DNA from: Streptosporangium lutulentum
GTDB lineage: Bacteria > Actinomycetota > Actinomycetes > Streptosporangiales > Streptosporangiaceae
DNA: 64,000 nt
NCBI RefSeq assembly: GCF_030811455.1
Contig: NZ_JAUSQU010000001.1
Span: 6,014,001 to 6,078,000, forward strand
Reading direction: 5' to 3'
Below the pieces are notes generated by a model. The model was given only the letters and a program-made list of their open reading frames with translations, was not told the origin of the DNA and ran no database searches. Each line of letters opens with the position of its first letter. Position 1 is the stretch's first letter. A program made the position numbers and the translations under genes. Positions 14,003-22,892 of this stretch are shown piece after piece.

Positions 14003-15706
14003 TCAGATCGACTCGCCGGGTTCGGCCGGGTCGAGCTGGCGCGGCTGGGCCTGCGCGGCCACCCTCGGGTAGTGCAGGTCGAAGGCGGGTCGCTCGGAGC
14101 GGATGGTCGGCAGGAAGTCGAAGTTGTGCCGGGGCGGCGGGCAGGAGGTGGCCCACTCCAGCGAGTTGCCGAACCCCCACGGGTCGTCCACCGTCACCCG
14201 CGGGGCGTGGCGCGCGGTGCGCCAGATGTTGTACAGGAACGGCAGCGTGGAGGCGCCGAGCAGGAACGCGCCCGCCGAGGAGATCATGTTGAGCTCGGTG
14301 AAGCCGTCGAGCGGGCTGTAGTCGGCGTAGCGGCGCGGCATGCCCTTGGCTCCGAGCAGATGGTGGATCAGGAAGGTGGTGTGGAAGCCGACGAACAGCG
14401 TCCAGAAGTGCACCTTGCCCAGGCGGTCGTTCAGCATCTTGCCGGTCATCTTCGGCCACCAGAAGTAGAAGCCCGCGAACATCGCGAACACCACGGTGCC
14501 GAAGACCACGTAGTGGAAGTGGGCCACCACGAAGTAGGAGTCGGTCACGTGGAAGTCCAGTGGCGGCGAGGCCAGGATGACACCGGTCAGACCGCCGAAC
14601 AGGAAGGTCACCAGGAACCCGATGGCGAACATCATCGGTGTCTGGAAGGACAGGTGTCCCCGCCACATGGTGCCGGTCCAGTTGAAGAACTTCACCCCGG
14701 TCGGGATCGCTATCAGGAAGCTCATGAAGGAGAAGAACGGCAGCAGCACCCGCCCGGTGGCGAACATGTGGTGCGCCCACACGGTCATCGACAGGCCCGA
14801 GATCGCGATGGTCGCGCCGACCAGGCCGACGTAGCCGAAGATCGGCTTGCGGCTGAAGACGGGGATCACCTCGGTGATGATCCCGAAGAACGGCAGCGCG
14901 ATGACGTAGACCTCGGGGTGGCCGAAGAACCAGAACAGGTGCTGCCAGAGCAGCGGCCCCCCGCTCTGCGGTTCGAAGACGCGCGCGCCGAACCTGCGGT
15001 CGGCCTCCAGCACGAGCAGCGCGGCGGCGAGCACCGGGAAGGCCATCAATACCAGGACACCGGTCAGCAGCACGTTCCAGGTGAAGATCGGCATGCGGAA
15101 CATAGTCATGCCGGGCGCGCGCATGCAGATGATCGTGGTGATGAAGTTGACCGAGCCCAGGATCGTGCCGAGCCCGGACATCACCAGGCCCACGCACCAC
15201 AGGTCACCGCCGACCTGCGGGGAGAAGGTCCCGGTGGACAACGGGGCGTATCCCGTCCAGCCGAAGTCGGCGGCGCCGCCGTTGGTCGCGAATCCGGTGA
15301 GGGCGGTGAGACCGCCGAACAGGAACAGCCAGTAGCTGACCATGTTGAGCCGGGGAAACGCCACGTCGGGCGCGCCGATCTGCAGCGGCATGACCACATT
15401 GGCGAATCCGGCGAACAGCGGCGTGGCGAACAGCAGCAGCATGAGCGTGCCGTGCATGGTGAACAACTCGTTGTACTGCGACTGGGTGACAAACTGCATC
15501 CCGGGCTGCGCGAGCTCCGCCCGGATGATCATGGCCATGAGCCCGGCGATCATGAAGAACCCGAACGCCGTGATCAGGTAGAGGTATCCGATCACCTTGT
15601 GGTCGGTGCTCGACAACCATGACGCCAGGATCTGGCCCTTGCCACTCGTGCGCGGCGCCAGCGGGGAGGTCAGCGGCTCGTCGCGAGACTGTTCGAATGT
15701 CGTCAT
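14003..15706 (-). CDS. ctaD: Cytochrome c oxidase subunit I (aa3-type), orphan copy
   Basis: A 567-residue integral membrane protein with about twelve transmembrane helices, the haem-copper catalytic subunit that reduces O2 and pumps protons. Visible ligands and motifs: FTMHGTLM (low-spin haem histidine), HPEVYV with the His-Tyr cross-link pair, WAHHMF (two CuB histidines) and VVAHFHYV (two haem histidines). All appear intact, so the protein should be functional. Subunits II, III and the bc1 genes that usually accompany ctaD are absent, so this is an isolated copy, maybe a spare or resistant variant. ATG 15706 is preceded by gagg. The C-terminal tail is Arg/Pro-rich and the DNA after it (13910-13995) is low-complexity. 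Confidence 0.95.
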   Translation of the reverse strand: MTTFEQSRDEPLTSPLAPRTSGKGQILASWLSSTDHKVIGYLYLITAFGFFMIAGLMAMIIRAELAQPGMQFVTQSQYNELFTMHGTLMLLLFATPLFAGFANVVMPLQIGAPDVAFPRLNMVSYWLFLFGGLTALTGFATNGGAADFGWTGYAPLSTGTFSPQVGGDLWCVGLVMSGLGTILGSVNFITTIICMRAPGMTMFRMPIFTWNVLLTGVLVLMAFPVLAAALLVLEADRRFGARVFEPQSGGPLLWQHLFWFFGHPEVYVIALPFFGIITEVIPVFSRKPIFGYVGLVGATIAISGLSMTVWAHHMFATGRVLLPFFSFMSFLIAIPTGVKFFNWTGTMWRGHLSFQTPMMFAIGFLVTFLFGGLTGVILASPPLDFHVTDSYFVVAHFHYVVFGTVVFAMFAGFYFWWPKMTGKMLNDRLGKVHFWTLFVGFHTTFLIHHLLGAKGMPRRYADYSPLDGFTELNMISSAGAFLLGASTLPFLYNIWRTARHAPRVTVDDPWGFGNSLEWATSCPPPRHNFDFLPTIRSERPAFDLHYPRVAAQAQPRQLDPAEPGESI

Positions 15707-16226
15707 GGCGCCTCGCTCATGAGCGGCGTCCCGACGAGAACGGCTCCGGCGCCCCTACGGCGAACCGGCTCGCGGAGAACCGGCCTCCGGTGAATCACCT
15801 TCCGATACGACGGAGAACACGTCACACCCCGACCGGGCGCCGACGCCAAGCCGGCGAGCCGAACGCTCCGACTCACTCGCCTACGTACATTGTGGGATGG
15901 ATTCACTGTGGCCTCCAACCATGGGAAAACAGCCACGTCGTCGCGCTTTTACTGACGAACAGTGCGGTACCCCGTTGTCGTCGCCCATTAACTCGGCCAT
16001 TTCAGTGCAAATCATTTATGGCACATCGTTGAATCAGATCCGTAAATCGATACCGGCGCTTGACGCCGCCATTCAACGCGCCTTTCCTGCCGCGGTTCAA
16101 CGCGCCTTTCCCACCGGCGTCGCTCGACGCCGCCTCACGGTGGCGCGCCCGCCCGGTCATCCGAGGCCCGAAACCTCCCGTGCCGGCGCGTGACCTTCCC
16201 GAGCACGGCACCGCCGGCCCACCCGG
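15707..16226. other. 520-bp intergenic region upstream of ctaD
   Basis: No gene seen. The part at 15890-16060 is AT-richer than its surroundings and is the likely ctaD promoter/leader. Two direct copies of ttcaacgcgcctttcc lie at 16073-16088 and 16095-16110. The far end abuts the stop of the metallo-beta-lactamase-fold gene. Confidence 0.45.
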
Positions 16227-17057
16227 CTACCGGGAATCGCCGCCCGCGGGCCGTACGGGCAGCGGGTGCGTCTCTCCTCGACCGATGTAGTGCACGCGGT
16301 CGGACAGGCCGGCGCGCTCGACTTCGCGCCGGAAGTCCCCCAACGGCGAGGTGAACGCCTCGTAGTCGTCGTAGTGCACCGGCATCGCGCGCCGGGGCCG
16401 GACGAGGGAGATCCACTCGGCTCCCTGCCTGCCGTCCATCGTCACCATCAGCAGGCCCAGGAGTTTGGTACCGCCCAGGTGGACGATGCCCAGGTCGATG
16501 TCGGGAAACCGCTCGGGGATCTCGGCCAGGCAGCCGTCCATCAGCGTGTCACCGGATATGCACAGCCGCAGGTCGGTGTGACCGCCGTCGCGGCCGAACT
16601 CCAGCATGCTGCCCATCACCGGGGGCAGCAGCGCCCGCGCCCGCCTCGGCGCGTGGCGACCGGGCAGGGACGTGATCCGCAGCGTGTGGCCGCCCCGCTC
16701 GATCGACCGATCCTCCCAGGTGTCCAGCCCCACGGCCTCGCCGAACCCCTGGGCCCAGAGCCGTCGCGCCGCCTGGACCGTGGTCATGATCGGCAGCGCC
16801 TTGTCCAGGCCGCGGCGCGCCACCCGGTCCCAGTGGTCGCCGTGCATGTGCGACAGCACCACCAGGTCGAGGGGCGGGAGCCGGTCGATCTCGATCGCCG
16901 GATCGGTCCGGCGCCGGCTGCTCAGGCCGTAGCCGAGATAGGCCCGCTGGCCGCGATGGAGGAAGTTGGGATCGGTGAGCAGCGTGAACCCGTGATAGCG
17001 GATCAGCATGGTGGCGTTGCCGATGAAGAACACACCGGACCCGTTGAGATCAACCAT
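16227..17057 (-). CDS. Metallo-beta-lactamase-fold hydrolase (UlaG-like)
   Basis: A 276-residue cytoplasmic protein with a complete MBL metal site: LSHMHGDHWD (HxHxDH) near residue 70, the later PGRHAP histidine, ISGDT (bridging Asp) and PVHYDDYEAF. This pattern matches the UlaG/N-acyl-phosphatidylethanolamine phospholipase-D-like branch, hydrolases of phosphoester or lactone bonds. Substrate cannot be told. Two adjacent ATGs exist; 17057 has ggagg at good spacing. The next gene upstream on the same strand, an aldo/keto reductase, ends 166 bp away, so co-transcription is possible. Confidence 0.85.
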   Translation of the reverse strand: MVDLNGSGVFFIGNATMLIRYHGFTLLTDPNFLHRGQRAYLGYGLSSRRRTDPAIEIDRLPPLDLVVLSHMHGDHWDRVARRGLDKALPIMTTVQAARRLWAQGFGEAVGLDTWEDRSIERGGHTLRITSLPGRHAPRRARALLPPVMGSMLEFGRDGGHTDLRLCISGDTLMDGCLAEIPERFPDIDLGIVHLGGTKLLGLLMVTMDGRQGAEWISLVRPRRAMPVHYDDYEAFTSPLGDFRREVERAGLSDRVHYIGRGETHPLPVRPAGGDSR

Positions 17058-17225
17058 CATGGGCCTCCATCCGGTACGGCGCCGCCGCCCGACGATCCCG
17101 ACCGCCTCCTGGCTCTCCTCTCTCTTCAGGGTTTCACACCGAAGGCGTCGGACCGGCCCCCGCCCCCGGCCGAACGGACGGCGCGTCCCACCGCGTCGGC
17201 GGAGGACCGGAGCCTCGAAGCCCTC

Positions 17226-18203
17226 CTACCAGCGGTGGTGGACCTGGGGGCGGATGAGCTCGTCGTAGACGTCCCTCACTCCGGACAGGGCCTCCGCCGG
17301 CAGAGGAGCGGCCTCCGCCGCCGCGGCGTTGGCCCGAGCCTGTACGGCGTTGCGCGCACCGGGGATCACCACGCTGACCCCGGGCTGGTCGACGATCCAG
17401 CGCAGCGCGAACTGCGCGGTGGTCATCCCCTCGGGCACGAGCGACTGGAGCCTGCGCACGGCCTGGAGCCCGGTGTCGTACTCCACCCCGGAGAAGGTCT
17501 CCCCGACGTCGAAGGACTCGCCGTGCCGGTTGAAGTTGCGGTGGTCGTCCTGCCCGAAGGTGGTGCGCTCGTCGTACTTGCCGGACAGCAGACCGCTGGC
17601 CAGCGGCACGCGGGCGATGATGCCGACCCCGGCCTTCTGGGCGGCGGGAAGCACCTGCTCAAGCGGCTTGAGCCGGAAGGCGTTGAGGATGATCTGCACG
17701 CTGGCCACGTTCGGGCGGGCGATCGCGGTGAGTGCCTCCTCGCAGGTCTCGACGCTCACGCCGTAGGCGGCGAGACGCCCCTCCTCGACCATGGTGTCCA
17801 GCGCGTCGAACACCGCGTCGGTGGAGTAGACGGGGGTGGGAGGGCAGTGCAGCTGGACGAGGTCGAGGGTGTCGACCCCCAGGTTGGCGCGTGAGCGGTC
17901 GTTCCACGCCCGGAAGTTGTCGAGCGTGTACGCCGACGGCTCCTGGGGCACCCGCCTGCCCATCTTCGTGGCGACCGTCAGCCCCGGACGGTCCTTGATG
18001 AGCCTGCCGACGATCTGCTCGCTACGGCCGTCGCCGTACACGTCGGCGGTGTCGATGAAGGTGACACCCGCGTCGACGGCGGCCGTCAGCGTGGCGAGCG
18101 CGTCGTCCTCGCTCACGTCTCCCCAGTCGGCACCCAGCTGCCAGGCGCCCAGACCGATGACCCCGACGTTCCGGCCGGTCCTGCCGAGTTCGCGTTGTTC
18201 CAT
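17226..18203 (-). CDS. Aldo/keto reductase
   Basis: A 325-residue NADPH-dependent carbonyl reductase of the AKR TIM-barrel family. The catalytic tetrad reads Asp51, Tyr56 (FIDTADVYG), Lys80 (VATKMG) and His119 (LVQLHCPP). C-terminal cofactor motifs (VSVVIPGARN) are present. The start at 18203 gives the usual N-terminus (MEQRELGRTGRNVGVIGLG); longer in-frame extension upstream is not family-like. The ribosome site is weak. It probably reduces or oxidises small aldehydes or sugars; the exact substrate is unknown. It is upstream of the MBL-fold gene on the same strand. Confidence 0.9.
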   Translation of the reverse strand: MEQRELGRTGRNVGVIGLGAWQLGADWGDVSEDDALATLTAAVDAGVTFIDTADVYGDGRSEQIVGRLIKDRPGLTVATKMGRRVPQEPSAYTLDNFRAWNDRSRANLGVDTLDLVQLHCPPTPVYSTDAVFDALDTMVEEGRLAAYGVSVETCEEALTAIARPNVASVQIILNAFRLKPLEQVLPAAQKAGVGIIARVPLASGLLSGKYDERTTFGQDDHRNFNRHGESFDVGETFSGVEYDTGLQAVRRLQSLVPEGMTTAQFALRWIVDQPGVSVVIPGARNAVQARANAAAAEAAPLPAEALSGVRDVYDELIRPQVHHRW

Positions 18204-18405
18204 GATGAAGGACCCCTGAGTTGGAAAATACGTGGAGGTCACAGTCTGGCCGATACGCGCACAAGATCGGGAACCAGCCCTCGTCCGGGAGCCCGGCGCC
18301 GGAGGCCGCTCAAGGACGGCACGGGGGTGACCCCGGAGGCGGGAGGGGTCGTGTGAACGAGATTTCACGTCGGAACGCGACGTGAGGCTTCGGCGATCGC
18401 GTTCT

Positions 18406-18473
18406 GAGTGCCCGTGTCCAACAGAGCGATCATGAACAATGGAACGCCATGATCGCAGCGAACACGGGCACTC
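18406..18473. repeat. Nested double inverted repeat (68 bp)
   Basis: A perfect 12-bp outer stem (gagtgcccgtgt, 18406-18417, with acacgggcactc, 18462-18473) encloses a perfect 9-bp inner stem (gcgatcatg, 18426-18434, with catgatcgc, 18448-18456). The element lies in the gap between the Cys-rich gene (ending at 18580) and the aldo/keto reductase start. It could be a terminator for the Cys-rich gene, a protein-binding cruciform or a miniature mobile element. Confidence 0.75.
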
Positions 18474-18579
18474 TTCCCCTTCGTCGCGGGACCGGGGTTC
18501 TTTCCAACCCCGAATCCTGTTACATGTGGTCAGCGTGTTTCGACCCCATGCCGCGTCCGAGCCGGAGAACGGTCTTCAT

Positions 18580-18972
18580 TCAGCACCCGCGGTGACCGCG
18601 GTGGCGGCAGCCGTCGTGGTGACGGCCCGAGTCCGAGTCGTGGCCGTCGGCCGTGACGTTGTTGTTGTTGTTGGTGTTGTTGACTTCTTCTCTCGCGTCA
18701 GTGGTGTTGTTGTTGTTGAGGTTCACGTTGAGGTGGAACCTCCTGTCGTGGTGGCGGCTGTAGCAGCTGTGGTGGTGGCAGCTGTGGTGACGGCAGCAGC
18801 AGCCACGGCGCCAGCCGCAGCCACCTCCACCACAGTTGATGAAGCTCGCACCCGCGGTGACCGTGGCGGTGCCGGCGTTGGCCGCGGTGGTCGCCGCGCC
18901 CAGGCTCACGATTCCGCCGGCCAGGGCCGTGCTGATGGCGAACCCTGCGATGACACTTTTGACGTTGGGCAT
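18580..18972 (-). CDS. Small secreted Cys/His/Asn-rich protein
   Basis: A 130-residue predicted secreted protein of unknown function. Residues 1-33 form a signal peptide (SVIAGFAISTALAGGIVSLG, then AANA). The mature part is strongly biased: a Gly/Cys-rich block (INCGGGGCGW), a Cys/His-rich block with CCC, HHSCHHHSC and RHH runs, an Asn-rich stretch (NLNNNNTT and NNTNNNNN), then a His/Gly/Asp tail. The bias suggests metal binding or disulfide-linked surface assembly; neither is proven. ATG 18972 has agggaga 8 nt upstream. An in-frame extension to 19098 lacks a site and would bury the signal peptide. The AT-rich 5' region contains a perfect gacagcttttgctgtc palindrome (19108-19123). Confidence 0.7.
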   Translation of the reverse strand: MPNVKSVIAGFAISTALAGGIVSLGAATTAANAGTATVTAGASFINCGGGGCGWRRGCCCRHHSCHHHSCYSRHHDRRFHLNVNLNNNNTTDAREEVNNTNNNNNVTADGHDSDSGRHHDGCRHRGHRGC

Positions 18973-19883
18973 TGCATTTTCTCCCTGAAGGATCAGTTGC
19001 CCCGATTTCGACATTTCCCAGATTTTTTGGAAGGTGCCTGGGATGGCCACTGATGGGCGTCCCTGATTGTCGTAGTTTCCTGTGAAGTCATGCGACAAAC
19101 AGAGGTCGACAGCTTTTGCTGTCTCCTTATCTCTTTATTGAGGTTGTTGGACCCTTATTGATGGTTTTGCTGTGAAATATATTTAATGTCGGATTTGTCG
19201 CATAGGCCGCATGACGGGAGGGCCTTTCGGCGCGACAGGCAAGAAGGGAGGGATATGTCGATACGAGAAGGAAGAAGGCGGTGGAATTAGACCGCTTTAT
19301 CCCTTTTTTTCCTAATTGATCGCGCGGCGACGTCCTGCGACGACACGGGAGGACGGCACGGGGGCACCACGGATGCGAGACGAACGAGATCGTGGCAGGT
19401 CACGGCCGGAACGCATCGATCTCACGGCGAAACAGGAATGCCATATATAAAAACACGCGGCTGAACGCCGAAAAAAATCAGTCCACAGATCGGCGAATTG
19501 AAAATTCGCCCCCACAACCGAATTCGACGACGGAAAGAAGGATCAAACCTCCGCGGAGACTTTCGGCGAGCTGGGGGATGCGGACACTCGGGAGAATCCG
19601 AGCCGCCCGCCCGCCCGTCCGTCCGTCCGGACGATGCCCTCGACGTTCCGCGATGCCGCTGACGGCACGCGGCGGGTTATGACCGTCAAGCCGTCGATCG
19701 CCTCGCACACATTTCTGAAATCGGCCGGTCAAGCATGCTGAGAGCCGTACAGACGCTGAGGCCGCGACCGCGGTCGCGCACCGCCGACCCCAAGGGTGCT
19801 CCGGCCCTCCCCTGAGTGAGGGAGGACCGGATGGGTGACGTCGGCGATGTGCCGCAGGGGAGGTTCGCAGGAGCCTTGACGGC
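18973..19883. other. 0.9-kb AT-richer non-coding region
   Basis: No gene is recognised in this 911-bp region. It has the lowest GC of the window (notably 19100-19320 and 19430-19500) and probably holds the promoter and leader of the Cys-rich gene (left) and the promoter of the serine hydrolase (right). It includes a perfect 6-bp-stem palindrome with tttt loop at 19108-19123 and a short cccgcccgtccgtccgtccgg run at 19610-19630. Confidence 0.5.
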
Positions 19884-21737
19884 ATGTTCACGGAACTCAT
19901 CACCGCGCTGGTCCTCGCCGCCGGCCCGGTCCACGCCGCTCAGCCCCCACCGGACCTTCCGGGGATCGGCGCTCTGATCGACGAGTATGTCGCCACGTCC
20001 ATGGCCGAGGAGAAGGTCCCCGGCGTGGCCGTGACCGTGGTCGCGGGGGGCAGGGAGGTGGTCGACAAGGGATACGGCCTGGCCGACGTGGAACGCCGGA
20101 TCCCGGTGGATCCCGAGCGCACCCGGTTCCTCATCGGCTCGGAGACCAAGCTGTTCACCGCCCAGGCCGCCCTGCAACTGGTCCACGAGGGCAGGTTGGA
20201 CCTGGACGCCGACGTCAACACCTACCTGACCACCTTCAAGATCCGCGATACCTATCCGGGGCGTCCGGTCACCCTGCGGAACCTGCTCACCCACACGGCG
20301 GGGTTCGACGAGGACTACGTGGTCGGCAGCGGCAAGGACGTCCGGCCGCTGGGCGAGGCGCTGGCCGCGACCCAGCCCGCCCGGCTGCGTCCGCCCGGCA
20401 CCGGCGTCTCCTACAGCAATTACGGCGTCGCCCTGGCGGGCTACCTGGTGGAGATCGTCTCGGGGATGCCGTTCGAGGAGTATGTCGGACGCCACGTGTT
20501 CGAGCCGCTCGGCATGAACGACTCCGTCATCGCCTGCGGCGGGCTGGAGGACACCAGGGCGTACCTGGTGGACGGCTCGGCGGCCCGGGCCGACTGCGCG
20601 GACTTCACCGCGTCCGGCGCGGGCCCGGCCTCGACCGCCGCGGACATGGCCAGGTACATGCGGGCCCAGCTCTCGCTGGACGCGCGGCTCGGTTCCGGGG
20701 TGGCCGCCGAGATGCAGCGGCAGCAGTACACCGAGGACCCTCGACTGCCCGGCATGGGATTCGTCTGGGAGGAGTCGCCGTACCGCGGACATCGCATGCT
20801 GTTCAAGGGCGGCGACATGCCCGGGATGCACTCCTACATGTTCCTGCTGCCCGAGCAGGGCATCGGCATCCACGTCATGTCCAACGGCGACGGCACCGGA
20901 CGGCACGGGCTGGACGGGTTCGCGCTGGCCGAAAAGATCATCGACCGGTACCTGCCGGCCGCGAGGCCGCCGTCGGTGAAGGCGCTGTCCGGCGTCTCCG
21001 CCGAGCGCTACCAGGGCTGGTACCAGAGCAGCAGGACCAGCCACGGCAGTCTGCTGAAAGTGCAGGCGCTGGCGGACGCCCCGGTACACGTCACCGCGAC
21101 CGCCGACGGCGCGATCCTCACCACCGGCTTCAAGGGCGGCCTGCGGCGCTGGATCCAGTTCGAGCCCGGTGTCTTTCAGGAGGAGGGCGGCTGGGACCGG
21201 ATCGCCTTCCCCGAGCCGGGGCAACTGGCGATCAGCCGCAGCACGGTCGTCTTCGACCGGATCGGCCCGCTGGACCACCCGTCGCTGCACCTCGCCCTGC
21301 TGGGCGCCGCGCTCCTGGCCGCGGTGGCCGCTCTCCTGGGCTTCCCCGCCGCGGCGGCGGTACGGCTTGCCCGCCGTCGACGCCACGGCACCCCCGCCCC
21401 GGCCTCACCCCGGGCGCCGCGGATCGCCCGGCTGCTCGCCTGGATCGCGAGCGTGTCCGTAATCGTCGTGGTGGTCGGGCTCGGCTTCCTGCTGGCGGAC
21501 GAGGGACGAGCGCTGCCGCTGGTCCTTCAGCGGGCTCCCGTGCTGATGGCGCTGCTCGTGGGGGCATCGCTGACGGTGCCGCTCGCCGCCTCCCTACTGG
21601 CCTGCTCGGCGATCGCCTGGTGGAAGCGCTGGTGGCGGACTCCGGGCAGGATCGCCTACACCCTGGTCGCGCTCGGCGTCACCGCGTTCGCCGTCGTGGC
21701 GGTCACGTACAACCTCGTCGGCCCATCTTGGACCTGA
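19884..21737 (+). CDS. Membrane-anchored class-C beta-lactamase-like serine hydrolase
   Basis: A 617-residue protein with an N-terminal signal (ALVLAAGPVHA), an extracytoplasmic beta-lactamase/transpeptidase-fold domain (about 25-360) and three transmembrane helices near 470-610. The active-site SxxK is Ser86-Glu-Thr-Lys89 and the second motif is YSN (near 177); a KGG in the third-motif region is seen near residue 310. Relatives are D-amino-peptidases, esterases or PBP-like proteins; a true beta-lactamase role is not implied. The gene runs straight into a histidine kinase (3-nt gap) and response regulator, so it is probably part of a membrane-stress or cell-wall signalling operon. Confidence 0.88.
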   Translation: MFTELITALVLAAGPVHAAQPPPDLPGIGALIDEYVATSMAEEKVPGVAVTVVAGGREVVDKGYGLADVERRIPVDPERTRFLIGSETKLFTAQAALQLVHEGRLDLDADVNTYLTTFKIRDTYPGRPVTLRNLLTHTAGFDEDYVVGSGKDVRPLGEALAATQPARLRPPGTGVSYSNYGVALAGYLVEIVSGMPFEEYVGRHVFEPLGMNDSVIACGGLEDTRAYLVDGSAARADCADFTASGAGPASTAADMARYMRAQLSLDARLGSGVAAEMQRQQYTEDPRLPGMGFVWEESPYRGHRMLFKGGDMPGMHSYMFLLPEQGIGIHVMSNGDGTGRHGLDGFALAEKIIDRYLPAARPPSVKALSGVSAERYQGWYQSSRTSHGSLLKVQALADAPVHVTATADGAILTTGFKGGLRRWIQFEPGVFQEEGGWDRIAFPEPGQLAISRSTVVFDRIGPLDHPSLHLALLGAALLAAVAALLGFPAAAAVRLARRRRHGTPAPASPRAPRIARLLAWIASVSVIVVVVGLGFLLADEGRALPLVLQRAPVLMALLVGASLTVPLAASLLACSAIAWWKRWWRTPGRIAYTLVALGVTAFAVVAVTYNLVGPSWT

Positions 21738-21740
21738 ACT

Positions 21741-22892
21741 ATGCTTTCGTCACTTATGTCAACCATTGTCCGCTCGGCCCGTCGTGTCCCCCCGCTTGCC
21801 GCGGACATCGCGATCGCACTGGTCGTGCTCGCGGCCCACTCGGCGCCCTTCCTCCTGACGACCCGGGCGGCCGACCCGGTGACGGGCTACACGCTTTCGC
21901 AGTACCTGCCCGTGCTCGGCCAGGCGCTGCCGCTGATCTGGCGGCGGCGCGCACCGCTGCCGGTCCTGGTCGTGGTGATGGCCGCGGGGGGAATGTACCT
22001 GCTGCACGATCCCGACACCGCGGAGCAGCCGATCCCGTACGCGCTGCTGATCGCGATCTACACGGTGGCCGTGCACGGCTCGCGCCGCACACGGGCGTGG
22101 GCGCCGGCTCTCCTCGCGGCGGGCGCCGCCGTCCAGCTCGCCGGGCTGATCCTGCACACGCCGAGCGCGGACACCACCGTGCGGGCGCTGGTGCTGTACG
22201 TCGCGGCCTGGGCCATGGGCCGGGCCGTGGCCAACCGGCAGGCGTACGCCCGCCAGCTCGAACGCGAGAAGGAGAGGGAGGCGCACCGGGCGGTCGAGCG
22301 GGAGCGGGCGGCCATCGCCCGGGACATGCACGACGTCCTCGGGCACGCGATCAGCCTGATCGTGGTGCAGGCGGAGGCGGGGCCTCTGACCGTACGACCC
22401 GATCCCGTCCGCGCCGAGGCCGCCTTCGACGCCATCGCGACGACCGGGCGCGACGCGATGGACCAGCTCCGCCGCCTGCTCGGCCTGCTGGGGCAGTCCT
22501 CGCCCGAGACCCCTCCGACCGTGGCACGGATCGGCACCTTGTGCGAAAGCGTGGACCGCGCCGGGCAGCGCACCACCCTCACCGTCAACGGGACGCCGCG
22601 CCCGCTGCCCCCGGATGTGGAGGCCGCCGCCTACCGGGTCATCCAGGAGGCGCTCACCAATGCGGTCAAGCACGCCCGCGCGGCCACGGTCGCCGTGGAA
22701 CTGGACTGGAGAAAGGACGCACTCGTGATCGGGGTGACGGACGACGGCCGCGGCCACACCGGAGGCTCGGGGCACGGACTGGTCGGCATCCGCGAGCGCG
22801 CGGCCGCGTGCGGCGGCTCGGCGTCCTTCGGCCCCGGACCGGACCGGCGCGGCTTCGCGGTCTCGGTACGCCTGCCGGGAGCCGCCGCGTGA
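21741..22892 (+). CDS. Sensor histidine kinase, NarL-type family
   Basis: A 383-residue two-component sensor. The N-terminal half has about four or five hydrophobic membrane segments (e.g. IAIALVVLAAHSAPFLL and LPVLVVVMAAGGMYLL). A HisKA_3 dimerisation domain follows with the phospho-acceptor in AIARDMHDVLGHAIS (His near residue 197). The C-terminal HATPase has VIQEALTNAVKHA and GVTDDGRG. It should phosphorylate the response regulator encoded next; its stop TGA overlaps that gene's GTG. It begins only 3 nt after the serine hydrolase gene and has no clear ribosome site, which suggests translational coupling. Confidence 0.92.
   Translation: MLSSLMSTIVRSARRVPPLAADIAIALVVLAAHSAPFLLTTRAADPVTGYTLSQYLPVLGQALPLIWRRRAPLPVLVVVMAAGGMYLLHDPDTAEQPIPYALLIAIYTVAVHGSRRTRAWAPALLAAGAAVQLAGLILHTPSADTTVRALVLYVAAWAMGRAVANRQAYARQLEREKEREAHRAVERERAAIARDMHDVLGHAISLIVVQAEAGPLTVRPDPVRAEAAFDAIATTGRDAMDQLRRLLGLLGQSSPETPPTVARIGTLCESVDRAGQRTTLTVNGTPRPLPPDVEAAAYRVIQEALTNAVKHARAATVAVELDWRKDALVIGVTDDGRGHTGGSGHGLVGIRERAAACGGSASFGPGPDRRGFAVSVRLPGAAA

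Noticed and set aside
13161..15622. Large frames antisense or frame-shifted to ctaD and mshB
   Set aside because: Both genes have complete motifs in their own frames; the alternatives are compositional shadows.
16073..16110. Direct repeat ttcaacgcgcctttcc (two copies)
   Set aside because: Only two copies at a 22-bp interval, not placed near a start codon; too little to call a regulatory site.
19108..19123. Riboswitch in the leader of the Cys-rich gene
   Set aside because: Only a single short palindrome is visible; no conserved riboswitch core could be recognised.
21620..22888. N-terminal extension of the response regulator frame upstream of GTG 22889
   Set aside because: It overlaps the histidine kinase, is Arg-rich, and the receiver domain begins exactly at the GTGA overlap.
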